Notes: generated by a model from the letters alone, not told the origin. 64,000 bases of DNA from Selenomonadales bacterium (GCA_029976065.1 JARKNV010000003.1:102343-166342), one strand, 5' to 3'. Shown: positions 41,067 through 50,858, counted from the stretch's first letter. Numbers and translations are program-made.

Positions 41067-42650
41067 ATGATAGTCAGAGAATTGCTAGTTGCCATGGGTT
41101 TTACGCTTGACGAAAGCAAAATCAAGCGGGCCGATCAGGGCATCGAAAGCCTCAAGACTCACGCTGAATCCGCCGCCGCCGTTGTCGGTCGTTTAGCTGC
41201 CGTCCTTGGCGTCGTTCTGGGCACCCGCGAAGTAATCCAAATGGCTGACGCATGGACGAACGTCTATGCCCGCATAGCCGTGGCGACAAAAAACGCGGCC
41301 GAGCAGGCCGAGATTCAACAAAAAGTATTCGAAATCGCGCAACGCACCCGCCAGGAGTACGAATCGACGGGTGCGCTGTACTATAGAATGGCGCTGTTCG
41401 CCAAAGACCTCGAAGCCTCGCAGCAGCAGGTGCTTGATGTGACTGAGACGGTCAATAAGGCCCTGGTCGTCGGCGGCGCCAGCAAGATGGAGGCTAATTC
41501 GACCATCTTACAGCTGTCCCAGGCGCTGGCCAGCGGCTTTCTGCAGGGCGACGAACTCCGTGCCCTGCGCGAAAACGCGCCGCTCCTGCTGGATGAGGTG
41601 GCGAAGTATTTCAAAACCACCATCGGCGGACTGAAAGAGTTGGGCGCCACAGGACAACTGACATCGCGAGAGCTTTTCAAGGCCATCTTGGGCGCCAAGG
41701 CCAAAATCGACGAACGGTTTAAGAAGATGCCGGTCACTGTCGAGCAGGCGGTCACATACGCTCTTAACCGCATCGGCAGCCTGATATTCGGCATCAATCG
41801 GGAAACAAGCGTTTTCCAGGTGCTGGCCCGGAACATTCAACGAGCGGCCGACGGTATCGCGGACCGGATCGAGCGGGCGGCGAAGGCTGTCGGCGGCTTC
41901 GGCAATGCCATCAAACTGGCGGCACTGGCAGTCGGGGAAATTATCCTGACGATTGCGCTGTTCAGAATGCGCATGCTTTCTTTCGGGACCGCAACGGTAG
42001 CCATCCAGCTTTTTGTGCTGTGGCTGAAAAATGCGGCCCGGGCCGCCTGGGCGTTCATGGCCAATCCACTCTTCTGGAAAGCGGCGGCAATCGCCGTGGT
42101 CCTCGCTGCCATCGCCCTGGCCCTCGAGGATATATATTACTGGGCGACCGGCGGGGAATCGGTCCTCGGCGACATGATCGGGCCGTTTTCCGAATGGGAG
42201 GCGACTGTGAAGCCGCTCACCGACACATGGGAAAAGATAAAGAATCTTATCTTGGAAATAGCTCCGATATTAACCCCTTTTGCAAAGGACATCGACGTTA
42301 TGACCCTCGCCATCCAGGGATTGTGCAAGGCCATCGAGTTCGTGCTGGCACCGTTCGCCGCATTCCTGCAACTGGTGAAAGCTTGGCAAAAAATCGGTGG
42401 CTGGGGCGGCATAACCGACCTTTCCGGCGGCGTCGCACCTATCGGCCTCGGCGTCGGCCCGGCGTCACTCGTTCCGCCCGGCGGCGGGCCGGTAGTGGTG
42501 CATCAAAACGGCGACGTCAATATCGAACAGAATATCGCAGGGGCAAGAGCAACGCCGGCGGAAATCGGCACTGCAACCGCCAGCGCGGCCGGCGACGGTT
42601 TCGGCAAATTCGCCCGCGACCTCGCGTTCGCTATACCGGGGGGTGATTGA
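41067..42650 (+). CDS. Tape measure protein
   Basis: 527 residues, short for a tape measure. The tape-measure domain lies at about 70-260 (TREVIQMADAWTNVYARIAVATKN, LGATGQLTSRELFKAILGAKAKIDERF). Hydrophobic segments are at about 290-310 and 335-355, and a C-terminal HQNGDVNIEQNIAGARATP resembles the DUF-type end of such proteins. ATG at 41067 starts right after the chaperone stop. Sets tail length; a tail of roughly 80 nm is implied if 0.15 nm per residue applies. Confidence 0.9.
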   Translation: MIVRELLVAMGFTLDESKIKRADQGIESLKTHAESAAAVVGRLAAVLGVVLGTREVIQMADAWTNVYARIAVATKNAAEQAEIQQKVFEIAQRTRQEYESTGALYYRMALFAKDLEASQQQVLDVTETVNKALVVGGASKMEANSTILQLSQALASGFLQGDELRALRENAPLLLDEVAKYFKTTIGGLKELGATGQLTSRELFKAILGAKAKIDERFKKMPVTVEQAVTYALNRIGSLIFGINRETSVFQVLARNIQRAADGIADRIERAAKAVGGFGNAIKLAALAVGEIILTIALFRMRMLSFGTATVAIQLFVLWLKNAARAAWAFMANPLFWKAAAIAVVLAAIALALEDIYYWATGGESVLGDMIGPFSEWEATVKPLTDTWEKIKNLILEIAPILTPFAKDIDVMTLAIQGLCKAIEFVLAPFAAFLQLVKAWQKIGGWGGITDLSGGVAPIGLGVGPASLVPPGGGPVVVHQNGDVNIEQNIAGARATPAEIGTATASAAGDGFGKFARDLAFAIPGGD

Positions 42651-42652
42651 CC

Positions 42653-43240
42653 TTGGCCGAAGCGAGCATATTTTTCCCCTCGCCGCTCGACCCGACGAAG
42701 ATCGGCACCATCGAGGTCGATATCCTCGTCGAGCAGGAACACAAGCTTGAATCCGAGGTCACCGAGCACCCGGTCGAGGATGGTTTCCCGGTGCATGATC
42801 ATGTTATCCGCAAACCTGTCAAGGTGAGCATGGTCGTCGGCGTTACCAAGAGCCCAGTTACCTGGCTCGACCGTCTAGGCGCCGCCGATGATAAAATCGA
42901 CAGCGCAATTGCCGTATTCGAGCAGATATACAAAACGGGACAGCCGATTACGATCGCGACGCCGACCGACGTCTGGGACAACATGGAAATGACCTCTGCC
43001 GTCTTCCCCCGCAACCTTGAGAACAAAAACCTTCTCCGCGTGCCCTGTGAATTTACCCAGATTCGCAAAGTCGCGGTGAAAACCACCGATATTCCCGAGG
43101 GTATTGTGTCAGCGGCGATGGCTGGCAGTGCCGGCCAAACCGAAAAGGACGGCGGCACGGCCACGCAGACGGAGCAGGAAGAAAAGGCTCCTGTCCGGCA
43201 ATCGACGGCAAAAGTGCTGCAAAACATGGCCAGGAGGTAA
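42653..43240 (+). CDS. Baseplate Dit-like protein
   Basis: 195 residues. PTKIGTIEVDILVEQEHKLESEVTEHPVEDG...HVIRKPVKVSM is the myoviral Dit-like/gp53 hub signature. The end (SAGQTEKDGGTATQTEQEE) is a flexible tail. TTG at 42653 has GGGGGGTGAT at correct spacing; the TTG six bases earlier is too near. Confidence 0.82.
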   Translation: MAEASIFFPSPLDPTKIGTIEVDILVEQEHKLESEVTEHPVEDGFPVHDHVIRKPVKVSMVVGVTKSPVTWLDRLGAADDKIDSAIAVFEQIYKTGQPITIATPTDVWDNMEMTSAVFPRNLENKNLLRVPCEFTQIRKVAVKTTDIPEGIVSAAMAGSAGQTEKDGGTATQTEQEEKAPVRQSTAKVLQNMARR

Positions 43241-43244
43241 GGCG

Positions 43245-43571
43245 ATGAACACCCTCACATTTCTCGACGCCAACGACATCACATTCCTCGCCACCCTGGA
43301 CGGCATTCAGTACCGTCTACGCCTCTGCTGGAACGACCGCGGCGGCTTTTGGACGCTGAGCATACGCACCCCGGCGGGGTCATCGCTCCTTGAGGGCGTG
43401 AAGGTCGTGCCGAACTATACCCTGCTGAAGCCTTATCACCGGCCCGGCATCCCCCCTGGGGAACTGCTGGTCATCACCGCCGATACCATGCAGGCGGTAG
43501 GCCGGCAGGACTTCGCCGATGGCCGGGCGACGCTGGTCTACGCGACGGAGGATGAGGTCAATGCAATTTAA
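43245..43571 (+). CDS. Baseplate plug protein (DUF6983-like)
   Basis: 108 residues: VTFLATLDGIQYRLRLCWNDRGGFWTLSI-type beta sequence (here ITFLATLDGIQYRLRLCWND) is the baseplate-plug family. AGGAGGTAAGGCG precedes the ATG. Overlaps the hub gene by 11 bases. Confidence 0.75.
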   Translation: MNTLTFLDANDITFLATLDGIQYRLRLCWNDRGGFWTLSIRTPAGSSLLEGVKVVPNYTLLKPYHRPGIPPGELLVITADTMQAVGRQDFADGRATLVYATEDEVNAI

Positions 43572-44466
43572 CCGGATATTCCGGCTCACCGCCGGGGCGG
43601 AGGGCGGCGCCGGCGTCGTCATCGAATCCGACGGCAAGAAGGATAGCCTCCGCATTGTCTTCGACGTTGATAAGGACCTCACACAGCAGACGAATAAATC
43701 GAGCATCAAAATCTATAACCTGTCGGAGGCCACGCGCAAAAAGCTCGAGGTCGACGACACGGTTTGCCTGCTTAAAGTCGGCTACGCCGAGGACATCGGT
43801 CTTCGGCGTATTTTTGTGGGCGAGGTCACCTATGCCACTACCCGCCGCGAGGGCCCGGACAAGGTCACGGAGCTCGAGGTGAACGACGGCCAGGTGGCCA
43901 TGCGCGACACGATGGTCAGCCTTGGCTATGCCGGCGGCGTCGGTGCCCGGAAGATCGTTGACGACGTAGCCGGCCAGATGGGCCTCCTGACGCAGATTGC
44001 CGCCGATGTCGAATTTGCCTCCTATCCGGCCGGTTTCTCCTTCGTCGGCAAAGGCACCGCCTGCCTGGACAAGGTTATGGCCGCCTCCGGCGCGACGTGG
44101 AGCATTCAAAATAACGTCCTACAGGTCATCATGGCCGGAGGCAGCACTAACGTGCAGGCGCTAGTCCTGTCGCCCAGCACCGGCCTCATCGGCAGCCCCG
44201 AGCGCATCGTCCGCGGCGTAACCAGGCCGGACGAAGAGGCGACGAAGAAGCGCAAGGTTAAGAAGGACAAGAAAAAGAAAAAGGCCGGATGGAAGGTACG
44301 ATCGCTGCTGGCGCCGACGGTCAACCCCGGCGACTTGATTAGGGTGGAGTCTTCGACCGTCACAGGCTGGTTTAAAGTGGAGTCGATGAAGCATACCGGC
44401 GATACTCACGGCCGGGAATGGTATACCGATTATGAGGTAATTGAGGTGGCGCTAGATGAGTCGTAA
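43561..44466 (+). CDS. Baseplate hub protein
   Basis: 301 residues. SSIKIYNLSEATRKKLEVDDTVCLLKVGY and IFVGEVTYATTRREGPDKVTEL belong to the phage hub (gpD/gp27-like) family. A Lys-rich insertion (KKRKVKKDKKKKKAG) precedes a C-terminal beta part. Confidence 0.82.
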   Translation: MQFNRIFRLTAGAEGGAGVVIESDGKKDSLRIVFDVDKDLTQQTNKSSIKIYNLSEATRKKLEVDDTVCLLKVGYAEDIGLRRIFVGEVTYATTRREGPDKVTELEVNDGQVAMRDTMVSLGYAGGVGARKIVDDVAGQMGLLTQIAADVEFASYPAGFSFVGKGTACLDKVMAASGATWSIQNNVLQVIMAGGSTNVQALVLSPSTGLIGSPERIVRGVTRPDEEATKKRKVKKDKKKKKAGWKVRSLLAPTVNPGDLIRVESSTVTGWFKVESMKHTGDTHGREWYTDYEVIEVALDES

Positions 44467-44989
44467 TGAAGCGATGCAAGCGATTGTCGATACCATTCGG
44501 GGCGAAATATCGGGTATACATACGGCAATGCCCGGTCGAATTATCAGCTACGGTGGCGGGCGGGCTACGGTACAACCTTCGTTGCCATACAAGGTCGCCG
44601 ACGGCCGCCGGCTGGACATGCCGCCCATCGTCAACGTGCCCTGCTATTTTCTAGGCGCTGATGGCCGCAGCATCACCTTCCCGGTCAAAGCCGGCGACGG
44701 CTGCTTGTTACTTTTTGCCGAGCGCAGCATCGACGATTGGCTGCTAGGCGGTGAGAGCGACGACCCGCGCAAGTACGACCTGACCGACGCCATTGCCCTT
44801 GTCGGCCTGCAGCCGATCCGGGCGCACGCCAACGACGCGATCGAGATCAATCACGGATCCTGCAAAGTCCGAATTCCCGAGAACGGGCCGATGACCATCA
44901 ACACCGACTTAATAATCAACGGCAAATCATTTCTTGAGCATATACATCCCGAGAATGACAACGGCGGACCCACCGGGCCGCCGGAATAG
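44456..44989 (+). CDS. Gp138-type membrane-puncturing spike
   Basis: 177 residues. MPGRIISYGGGRATVQPSL and VPCYFLGADGRSITFPVKAGDGCLLLFAERSIDDWL are the Gp138 N-terminal OB-fold. The end ENGPMTINTDLIINGKSFLEHIHP carries a His-x-His that may bind the metal of the spike tip. Pierces the cell envelope. Confidence 0.88.
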   Translation: MSRNEAMQAIVDTIRGEISGIHTAMPGRIISYGGGRATVQPSLPYKVADGRRLDMPPIVNVPCYFLGADGRSITFPVKAGDGCLLLFAERSIDDWLLGGESDDPRKYDLTDAIALVGLQPIRAHANDAIEINHGSCKVRIPENGPMTINTDLIINGKSFLEHIHPENDNGGPTGPPE

Positions 44990-44999
44990 GAGGGATCTC

Positions 45000-45374
45000 A
45001 TGGCTTACGACATCGCCCTTAATATCGCCACCCATGACCTGCTCCTCCAGGACGGCGATAACATGCTCATCGACAACGCCGAGCGGGTTGCCCAGCAAAT
45101 AAAGATAAAGCTTAAGTGGTTTCTAGGAGAATGGTTTTTGAACACTGCGGACGGCCTCCCTTACTTCGAGGACATCCTGGTGAAAAACCCGAACATGACA
45201 CGCATCCGCAATATCTTCCGCCAGAAAATCCTCGAGGTCGACGACGTGAAAGCCGTCAATTCGCTGACGCTGTCCAACAATCGGCAGACCCGCGAACTCA
45301 CCGTCGAATATGAGGCGGCTACCGATTACGGCCTCGTGACCAACAGGGAGGTGCTGGGATATGGCAACAACTGA
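45000..45374 (+). CDS. Baseplate wedge protein (gp25/W-like)
   Basis: 124 residues. LLLQDGDNMLIDNAERVAQQIKIKLKWFLGEWFLNTADGLPYFEDILVKNP is typical of the W/DUF2634-type wedge. GGAGGGATCTC precedes the ATG. Overlaps the baseplate J gene by 14 bases. Confidence 0.88.
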   Translation: MAYDIALNIATHDLLLQDGDNMLIDNAERVAQQIKIKLKWFLGEWFLNTADGLPYFEDILVKNPNMTRIRNIFRQKILEVDDVKAVNSLTLSNNRQTRELTVEYEAATDYGLVTNREVLGYGNN

Positions 45375-46785
45375 ATATGGCGTCACTGTCAACGGCTTTG
45401 TCCGCAAGCGGCTCCCGGAGATTATCGCCGGCATCAATGCCAGACTTGAGGCCGCATGGGGCGTGCCGGTCAGCACCAAGCCCAACAGCGTCATCGGCCA
45501 GCTGGTCGGGGTGTTTGCTGCGGAAATCGATGATCAATGGCAACTGGCCGAGGATACCTATAACGCCATGTACCCGAACACGGCCGAGGGCGTCAGCCTG
45601 CGCAATGCCGGCGGCTTTGCCGGCGTTACCGCTCTGGACGCGGCCAAAACCAAGATTTACGCCGTCTGCTACGGCGACTATAACACGATCATCCCTCAGG
45701 ACGCGCAAATCCAGGGCGATGACGGTACCTACTACGAGGCTTACGTCGCCGGCACAATAAGCCTATCGAATGCCGTGAGCCTGGCCGTCACCCTGGCCAG
45801 CGTCAGCGAGGGCACTACCTATAGCGTCACCATCGCCGGCACCACGATATCCAAGACAGCCGGCGCCGCCGACACCGTGAACAGCGTCCTCGTGGCCCTG
45901 ACCTCTGGTCTGCCCGCCGGGTGGAGTTCCGGCGTCGTGAACAACGTTCTCACCTTCGCTCAAGCCGACCGCATTAACGGCGCGGTGATGAGCGTATCAT
46001 CCACGCTTACCATCGTCAATGTCTACAGTCCCATTGTTTTCTACGCCGCCGAAACCGGTCCGCTCGACCCTGCCGTCGGCACCGTAACCAAGATCGTCAC
46101 CCAGATCGCCGGCTGGCGCGGTGTATCCAACGACAGCGCAGCCTATCCGGGGCGCGACGTGGAGAAGGATACCGATTACCGCCAGCGTTACGCCAGCGTC
46201 GTGCCTGCACAGGGCAAGGCGATGGTGGAGGCCATCCAGGCAAATCTGCTGCAAAACGTCTCCGGCGTCAAGGCCGCGGTGGTATTCGAAAACGACGGCG
46301 ACACTACCGACAGTGATGGACGGCCACCGCATAGCATCGAGGCTGTTGTCCAGGGTGGTGACGATGAAGAGGTCGCGGCCATGATCTGGCGGGCGAAGGC
46401 TCCGGCAAGCACCTACGGCAGCACCTCTGTGGTAGTCATCGACAGTCAGGGGATACCGCATACAATCAACTTCAATCGGCCGACGGAGAAACCGATATGG
46501 CTCCGCTGCACCGTCCACGCGCATCCCGAAATTGCACTTGCAGGCGATGCCGTGCAGACCATTGCTGGCATCTTACTGGCGCGAGGACAGGCCCATGAAG
46601 TGGGGCAGGATGTCATACTTGAATGGCTTAAGTCATTTGTTTATCAAAATGTGCTGGGCATCAGCTACCTGGACCTTGAAGGCTCCACTGATGGTGTGGC
46701 CTACAATACCACCAATATTCCCATCGGCGTGCGCGAACTGGCAACCTTCAATTCGGCCAATATCGAGGTGATAGTTGCAATATGA
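45361..46785 (+). CDS. Baseplate J-like protein
   Basis: 474 residues. LVGVFAAEIDDQWQLAEDTYNAMYPNTAEGVSLRNAGGFAGV at 50-90 and the DTDYRQRYASVVPAQGKAMVEAIQANL section are the baseplate J signature. A beta-sandwich insert lies between about 130 and 215. A structural wedge of the baseplate. Confidence 0.92.
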   Translation: MATTEYGVTVNGFVRKRLPEIIAGINARLEAAWGVPVSTKPNSVIGQLVGVFAAEIDDQWQLAEDTYNAMYPNTAEGVSLRNAGGFAGVTALDAAKTKIYAVCYGDYNTIIPQDAQIQGDDGTYYEAYVAGTISLSNAVSLAVTLASVSEGTTYSVTIAGTTISKTAGAADTVNSVLVALTSGLPAGWSSGVVNNVLTFAQADRINGAVMSVSSTLTIVNVYSPIVFYAAETGPLDPAVGTVTKIVTQIAGWRGVSNDSAAYPGRDVEKDTDYRQRYASVVPAQGKAMVEAIQANLLQNVSGVKAAVVFENDGDTTDSDGRPPHSIEAVVQGGDDEEVAAMIWRAKAPASTYGSTSVVVIDSQGIPHTINFNRPTEKPIWLRCTVHAHPEIALAGDAVQTIAGILLARGQAHEVGQDVILEWLKSFVYQNVLGISYLDLEGSTDGVAYNTTNIPIGVRELATFNSANIEVIVAI

Positions 46786-47441
46786 GCACAGTGCGAGGCA
46801 AGCGCATGACCGGCCGACTGCTAATGCAGTTCGGCAATTCGCCGCTCTTGAAAGGTTTGCTGGATGCCTTAGGCGCGGAACTGGACGAACTGGAGCAGGT
46901 TTTTACCGATCTGCGCGACAAGCGGTGGATTGACACTGGCGAGGGTAAGCAGCTCGACGGCTGCGGCGAAATCGTAATTCAGCCGCGGCGCATCAATAAG
47001 GCTATCACTATCGCTTTCTTCGGTTTCCAAGGCCAGCCCGGCGCGACTGGCTTTCGCCAGGGCCGCATCCGTAAAAACCGCGAAGCATATCTTTCTAGCG
47101 CTGATCTGGCCGACCCCGAATATCGGCAAATACTCTGGGCTAAGGTGGCAAAAAACACCACCGACGGTTCGACGGAAAATATAATCGCCAGCCTGCGGCG
47201 GCTTTATGTCGCGAGAATCATCATGGAGGAAGTCGGCAACGCGACGATTTTGGTTGCCGTCGGCCGGGAATTGACTGCCGCCGAGATCCTTTTGGCCAAC
47301 GCTTTGAACCTTCTGATAAAGCCTGGAGGCTTCAAGATCGCGGTCAAATCGCATTTTGTGGACGGTCAAACCTTCGGTTTCGCGAACCAGAATCAAGGCT
47401 ATCTCGGATTCGGCCAGGGCCGGTTAGCCAAAGAATTTTAG
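46782..47441 (+). CDS. DUF2612 baseplate/tail protein
   Basis: 219 residues. LLDALGAELDELEQVFTDLRDKRWIDTGEGKQLDGCGEIVIQPR and YRQILWAKVAKNTTDGSTENIIASLRRLY are the DUF2612 pattern. Links baseplate to fibers. Overlaps baseplate J by ATGA. Confidence 0.85.
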   Translation: MSTVRGKRMTGRLLMQFGNSPLLKGLLDALGAELDELEQVFTDLRDKRWIDTGEGKQLDGCGEIVIQPRRINKAITIAFFGFQGQPGATGFRQGRIRKNREAYLSSADLADPEYRQILWAKVAKNTTDGSTENIIASLRRLYVARIIMEEVGNATILVAVGRELTAAEILLANALNLLIKPGGFKIAVKSHFVDGQTFGFANQNQGYLGFGQGRLAKEF

Positions 47442-47453
47442 AGGAGGGATACC

Positions 47454-48371
47454 ATGGCTGTTGATTATGAAAAGATTTGGGCCACGAACGGAACTGTAAC
47501 TGCTCCGTCGGATGCCAATTATCTGCTGGGTTTTGCTCAATTGGGTAGTGCTCCGCCGACGGAGGAATTGTTTAACTTCATTCAGCAGAATAATGACCAG
47601 AAAATGAAAGACCTGAATGATAGGATGCCTGACGGAAGCGATTTCTTGCCGCTGATCGGCGGTACCGATAACCCTATGACCGGCCCGATCGTCGGTGCCG
47701 TTGGCGCAAATATAGCCTCGTCGGCGACGCTGAACTTGGCGGCCGCGACCGGGCAGATCGTGCATGTTACCGGCACGACGGCAATAACGGCAATTATAAT
47801 GGCGGCAGGACAATGGTGTGAGGTCATATTCGATGGTTCTTTGACGCTTACCCATCACTCGACTAATAACAATCTCCCAGGCGGAGCTAATATTACTACA
47901 ATAGCTGGTGACAGGGCGACTTATTGGAAGGATGGAACAACAGTATATTGTGTTAATTATCAAAAATCGGACGGAACTGCAATTGCGGGTATACCGTCTG
48001 CCACCGCCGCAGAAGTCAAAGCTGGAACGGTAGCGGATAAATACGTTTCTCCCTCTACGATGGTTAATCACCCTGGTGTTGCCAAAAAATGGGTTAACTT
48101 CAAGGGATCAGACGCAACAATTTATAGCAGTTATGAAATATCCGGTGTATCAAGAACGGCAACGGGAACATATATAATAACTTTTTCTTTTGCTTTCGCT
48201 AATACGAATTACGGTGTGGTTGGAAATGCGGGTGAAAGTGGCGGCGGATCGGTTCGTAGCGTAATGCCCGCGACAAAAAATACAGGTTCATGCGTTGTCG
48301 AAGTGAGAAACGACGCCGCCGCGCTGGCTGATGCTACTTGGATATTTGTGGAGTTTTATCATAATGAATAA
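47454..48371 (+). CDS. Tail fiber protein
   Basis: 305 residues. WATNGTVTAPSDANYLLGFAQLGSAPPTEELFNFIQQ is a fiber N-terminal motif that attaches to the baseplate. A collar-like section and a C-terminal beta domain (TYIITFSFAFANTNYGVVGN) follow, which would bind the receptor. The gene is more AT-rich in its 3' half, as expected for a region under receptor-driven exchange. Confidence 0.85.
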   Translation: MAVDYEKIWATNGTVTAPSDANYLLGFAQLGSAPPTEELFNFIQQNNDQKMKDLNDRMPDGSDFLPLIGGTDNPMTGPIVGAVGANIASSATLNLAAATGQIVHVTGTTAITAIIMAAGQWCEVIFDGSLTLTHHSTNNNLPGGANITTIAGDRATYWKDGTTVYCVNYQKSDGTAIAGIPSATAAEVKAGTVADKYVSPSTMVNHPGVAKKWVNFKGSDATIYSSYEISGVSRTATGTYIITFSFAFANTNYGVVGNAGESGGGSVRSVMPATKNTGSCVVEVRNDAAALADATWIFVEFYHNE

Positions 48372-48382
48372 GGGGGTGCGAT

Positions 48383-48916
48383 ATGCCTAGGGTTTATAGA
48401 ACAGCCGAAGATAAACTCGTTATTGGTCATTACCTTGACGAATCATTGCCGACTCAACTGGGATTAGCGTTCGTCGGTGAATATAGCCTCGACCGACTCC
48501 CTCCGCTTAATCAGCAGGAGTATTGGCAGGAGCAGGACGGGGTTATCGTTTCCGCTACGCCGCTCGATACTCTTAAAGCGGTCAAATGGGAGAGGGTGAA
48601 AGCCGAAAGGGACCGGCGGGAGGCCGGAGGCTTTGAGTATCTCGAAAAGGTTTTTGACAGCGACCCCACCAGCGTTATCCGCCTAACCGTCGCCGTCGCC
48701 GCCGCCAGAACCGCGAAGGGCGGCGGCAGCAACCTTTCTTATTATTGGACGCTTGCCGACAATACGGTTGTGGAAATGACTGCCGACGAATTTATCGCGC
48801 TGCCGCTCGCGCTGGCCGACAACGCAAACACCTTGCATCAGCACGCCCGGACACTCCGGGGACAGATAAACGCCGCGACGACAGCCGAAGAAATCGCGGC
48901 TATTCCTGATTGGTAA
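48383..48916 (+). CDS. DUF4376-type tail fiber assembly protein
   Basis: 177 residues. LKAVKWERVKAERDRREAGGFEY, then LSYYWTLADNTVVEMTADEF and a helical end are the DUF4376 pattern found after fiber genes. Likely a fiber chaperone or accessory. Confidence 0.8.
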   Translation: MPRVYRTAEDKLVIGHYLDESLPTQLGLAFVGEYSLDRLPPLNQQEYWQEQDGVIVSATPLDTLKAVKWERVKAERDRREAGGFEYLEKVFDSDPTSVIRLTVAVAAARTAKGGGSNLSYYWTLADNTVVEMTADEFIALPLALADNANTLHQHARTLRGQINAATTAEEIAAIPDW

Positions 48917-48930
48917 ATGAGGAGAGGGGA

Positions 48931-49209
48931 GTGGGAGAGGTGGGAGAGGAACACCAGGTCTGTGTTTTGCATGGTCAAATGGATAGAGAGCTGACCGCAA
49001 TGAACAAAGATATAGGCAAGGTCAGCGAACGATTGGGGAGAGTTGAAGAGCATACAAAAGAAATCCCTAAAATACTAGCTGCAGTCGAAAGCCTAAGAAA
49101 TCAGAAGGCCCACTCCTCTGGATTTATAGCAGGAGTGGCCTTTGTCGTTTCGGGGATCGTCTCACTTGTCGGGATAGGTTTTTCAATCTGGTTTTCTAGA
49201 GGACATTGA
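48931..49209 (+). CDS. XhlA-like hemolysin/holin accessory protein
   Basis: 92 residues. A coiled coil (MNKDIGKVSERLGRVEEHTKEI) is followed by one transmembrane segment (GFIAGVAFVVSGIVSLVGIGF) and a short basic end. That is the layout of XhlA, which helps phage lysis. GTG at 48931 follows GGAGAGGGGA; a GTG at 48940 is also possible. Confidence 0.75.
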   Translation: MGEVGEEHQVCVLHGQMDRELTAMNKDIGKVSERLGRVEEHTKEIPKILAAVESLRNQKAHSSGFIAGVAFVVSGIVSLVGIGFSIWFSRGH

Positions 49210-49222
49210 GAGGAGATCGAAT

Positions 49223-49657
49223 ATGTACGAACAGCTTATCGTTATTCTGATATGGGGCGAGCAGCACCTGGCGTGGGCGCTGCTCATCGTTTTTGCGGCC
49301 GTCAATGTTCTGGTGCTGGCCGCCATGGCGCTGTACGTCAAAATCCGCGGCTTACCGCCTGGCAAAATCAAGGATCAGTTACGCGCAATCCTTGCGTGGA
49401 TCGATAAAAACTGCGACGACATGGAGGCGCCGGCGAAGCGTGCGAAGGCGATTAGCCAATTCCAGCAGCTCATGTTCTGGCCGACGATAAACCGCTGGAG
49501 AATCTATCCGCCGGCCGCCGTAATAGGATGGCTTATCGATGCTGAGGTAGCTGTTATTCGCCGGATGCAGGCCGTGACCGGCATTGAGAATTTGCACCAG
49601 GAGGAGACGCCGGCGGCGCCGGCCGTCCCGAACGACAATCCGGGGGAGGGAGCGTAA
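49223..49657 (+). CDS. Membrane protein, probable holin
   Basis: 144 residues with an N-terminal transmembrane helix (LAWALLIVFAAVNVLVLAAMALYV), a cytoplasmic helical part, and a Pro/Ala-rich tail. It lies between the XhlA-like gene and the amidase, so a holin role is likely from position. The family is not certain. Confidence 0.6.
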   Translation: MYEQLIVILIWGEQHLAWALLIVFAAVNVLVLAAMALYVKIRGLPPGKIKDQLRAILAWIDKNCDDMEAPAKRAKAISQFQQLMFWPTINRWRIYPPAAVIGWLIDAEVAVIRRMQAVTGIENLHQEETPAAPAVPNDNPGEGA

Positions 49658-50173
49658 ATGCGAGTTGAGATAATTGAGACGGTCCTGGCGCCCGCCCGCG
49701 AAATGACACCGATGTCGGAGGTGCTGGGCATCGTCATCCACCAAACCGGCGATACCGATATCGACGCTTCTGCCGAGCAGATTTACGACTGGCACGTAAA
49801 TCAAAACGGCTGGGCTCACATCGGCTACCATAAGATTTTTCGTCAAGCTGGCGACGTCGAGCGCGGCCGGCCGGAGGAATACCAGGGAGCGCATTGCCCT
49901 GGGGCAAACGGCTTTACACTGGGTTACCACGTCAGTGGCAGTTTTGGCGGCAAGCTGCCTACCGACGCGCAGCTGCAGTCCATCGTGGCGGCTGCCGCCG
50001 ACGACTGCGAGAAGTATGGCTTCGATCCGCTGGGCATACTTCCGAACGGAAAGGACGTCATCAGCGGCCACCGTGACTGGCTGGCGACCGAGTGCCCTGG
50101 GGCGATGCTATACTCCATCCTGCCGCAAATCCGGCAGCAGGTGGCCGAGGCCATGCAGCAGGGGGCGGTGTAA
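49658..50173 (+). CDS. N-acetylmuramoyl-L-alanine amidase (endolysin)
   Basis: 171 residues. An amidase_2/PGRP domain: GIVIHQTG and GYHKIF near the start, HVSGSFGG, and the late zinc-site block VISGHRDWLATECPGAML with His and Cys ligands. No cell-wall binding domain and no signal peptide are seen, so release depends on the holin. It cuts the bond between muramic acid and the stem peptide at lysis. Confidence 0.9.
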   Translation: MRVEIIETVLAPAREMTPMSEVLGIVIHQTGDTDIDASAEQIYDWHVNQNGWAHIGYHKIFRQAGDVERGRPEEYQGAHCPGANGFTLGYHVSGSFGGKLPTDAQLQSIVAAAADDCEKYGFDPLGILPNGKDVISGHRDWLATECPGAMLYSILPQIRQQVAEAMQQGAV

Positions 50174-50805
50174 TGGACCGCGACACCGACGACATCGCCC
50201 GCGGCTGGGCGGCCATCAAGAGCAAATACGGCGGCCGGGTAATTCCGGTCGCCTTTCTCCTTGTTTTCTGTCTTGCTGTCGGCATCATGGCGTACAACCA
50301 CTTTACCAAGCCCCAGCCGGTGACGTACGAATCACAGCACCAGGCGGAGACGCCACAGGGCGTCCAGGAGGCGGCGAACAACGCCGGGGTGCATATCAGC
50401 CCTGGCCAGGCCCAGGAGGTTGCTCAGGCCGTCCAGGAGGCGACGACGCGACCGCCTGACCAGGTCGTCGCCACCACCGGCGCCGGGATGACGCAGACGC
50501 TGGCCAGCGTTCAGCAGCAGACCGGGGCAGATTTCCAGGTCGTGACGGATCCAGCGAAGCCGGACAAGCCCCCCGATAAGCCGAAGCCGGCCGAGCCGGT
50601 CAACCTGAATGTGTACAATATCAAGGCGTATCCGAAGCATTTAATTGAAGTGACCGCCTACCAGAACGCCGCCGACGTGGCCTATATGACGAGGGTTACG
50701 GTATTCAAGCGGACAGGCTACCTCGGCCCGGTGGCGAGCTACGATGCCGACCGGGCGGGCAGTAAGACGAGGATAGGGATACGGTTATCGGTACCTTTGG
50801 ATTGA
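50173..50805 (+). CDS. Membrane-anchored Pro-rich protein, possible lysis accessory
   Basis: 210 residues. One transmembrane helix (VIPVAFLLVFCLAVGIMAYNHF), a Gln/Ala-rich coiled region, a Pro/Lys linker (AKPDKPPDKPKPAEP) and a C-terminal beta domain. ATG overlaps the amidase stop. In an outer-membrane host this envelope-spanning layout would suit a spanin-like role, but no spanin signature is visible. Confidence 0.55.
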   Translation: MDRDTDDIARGWAAIKSKYGGRVIPVAFLLVFCLAVGIMAYNHFTKPQPVTYESQHQAETPQGVQEAANNAGVHISPGQAQEVAQAVQEATTRPPDQVVATTGAGMTQTLASVQQQTGADFQVVTDPAKPDKPPDKPKPAEPVNLNVYNIKAYPKHLIEVTAYQNAADVAYMTRVTVFKRTGYLGPVASYDADRAGSKTRIGIRLSVPLD

Positions 50806-50810
50806 AGACG

Positions 50811-50840
50811 AAGCCCCCGGTTATGGCCGGGGGCTTTTTT
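50811..50840 (+). terminator. Strong terminator of the late operon
   Basis: AAGCCCCCGG, loop TTATG, then GCCGGGGGCTT with a run of T. It ends the late operon and insulates the following acyltransferase cassette. Confidence 0.9.
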
Positions 50841-50858
50841 GCTTGGCAGGACTTTTTG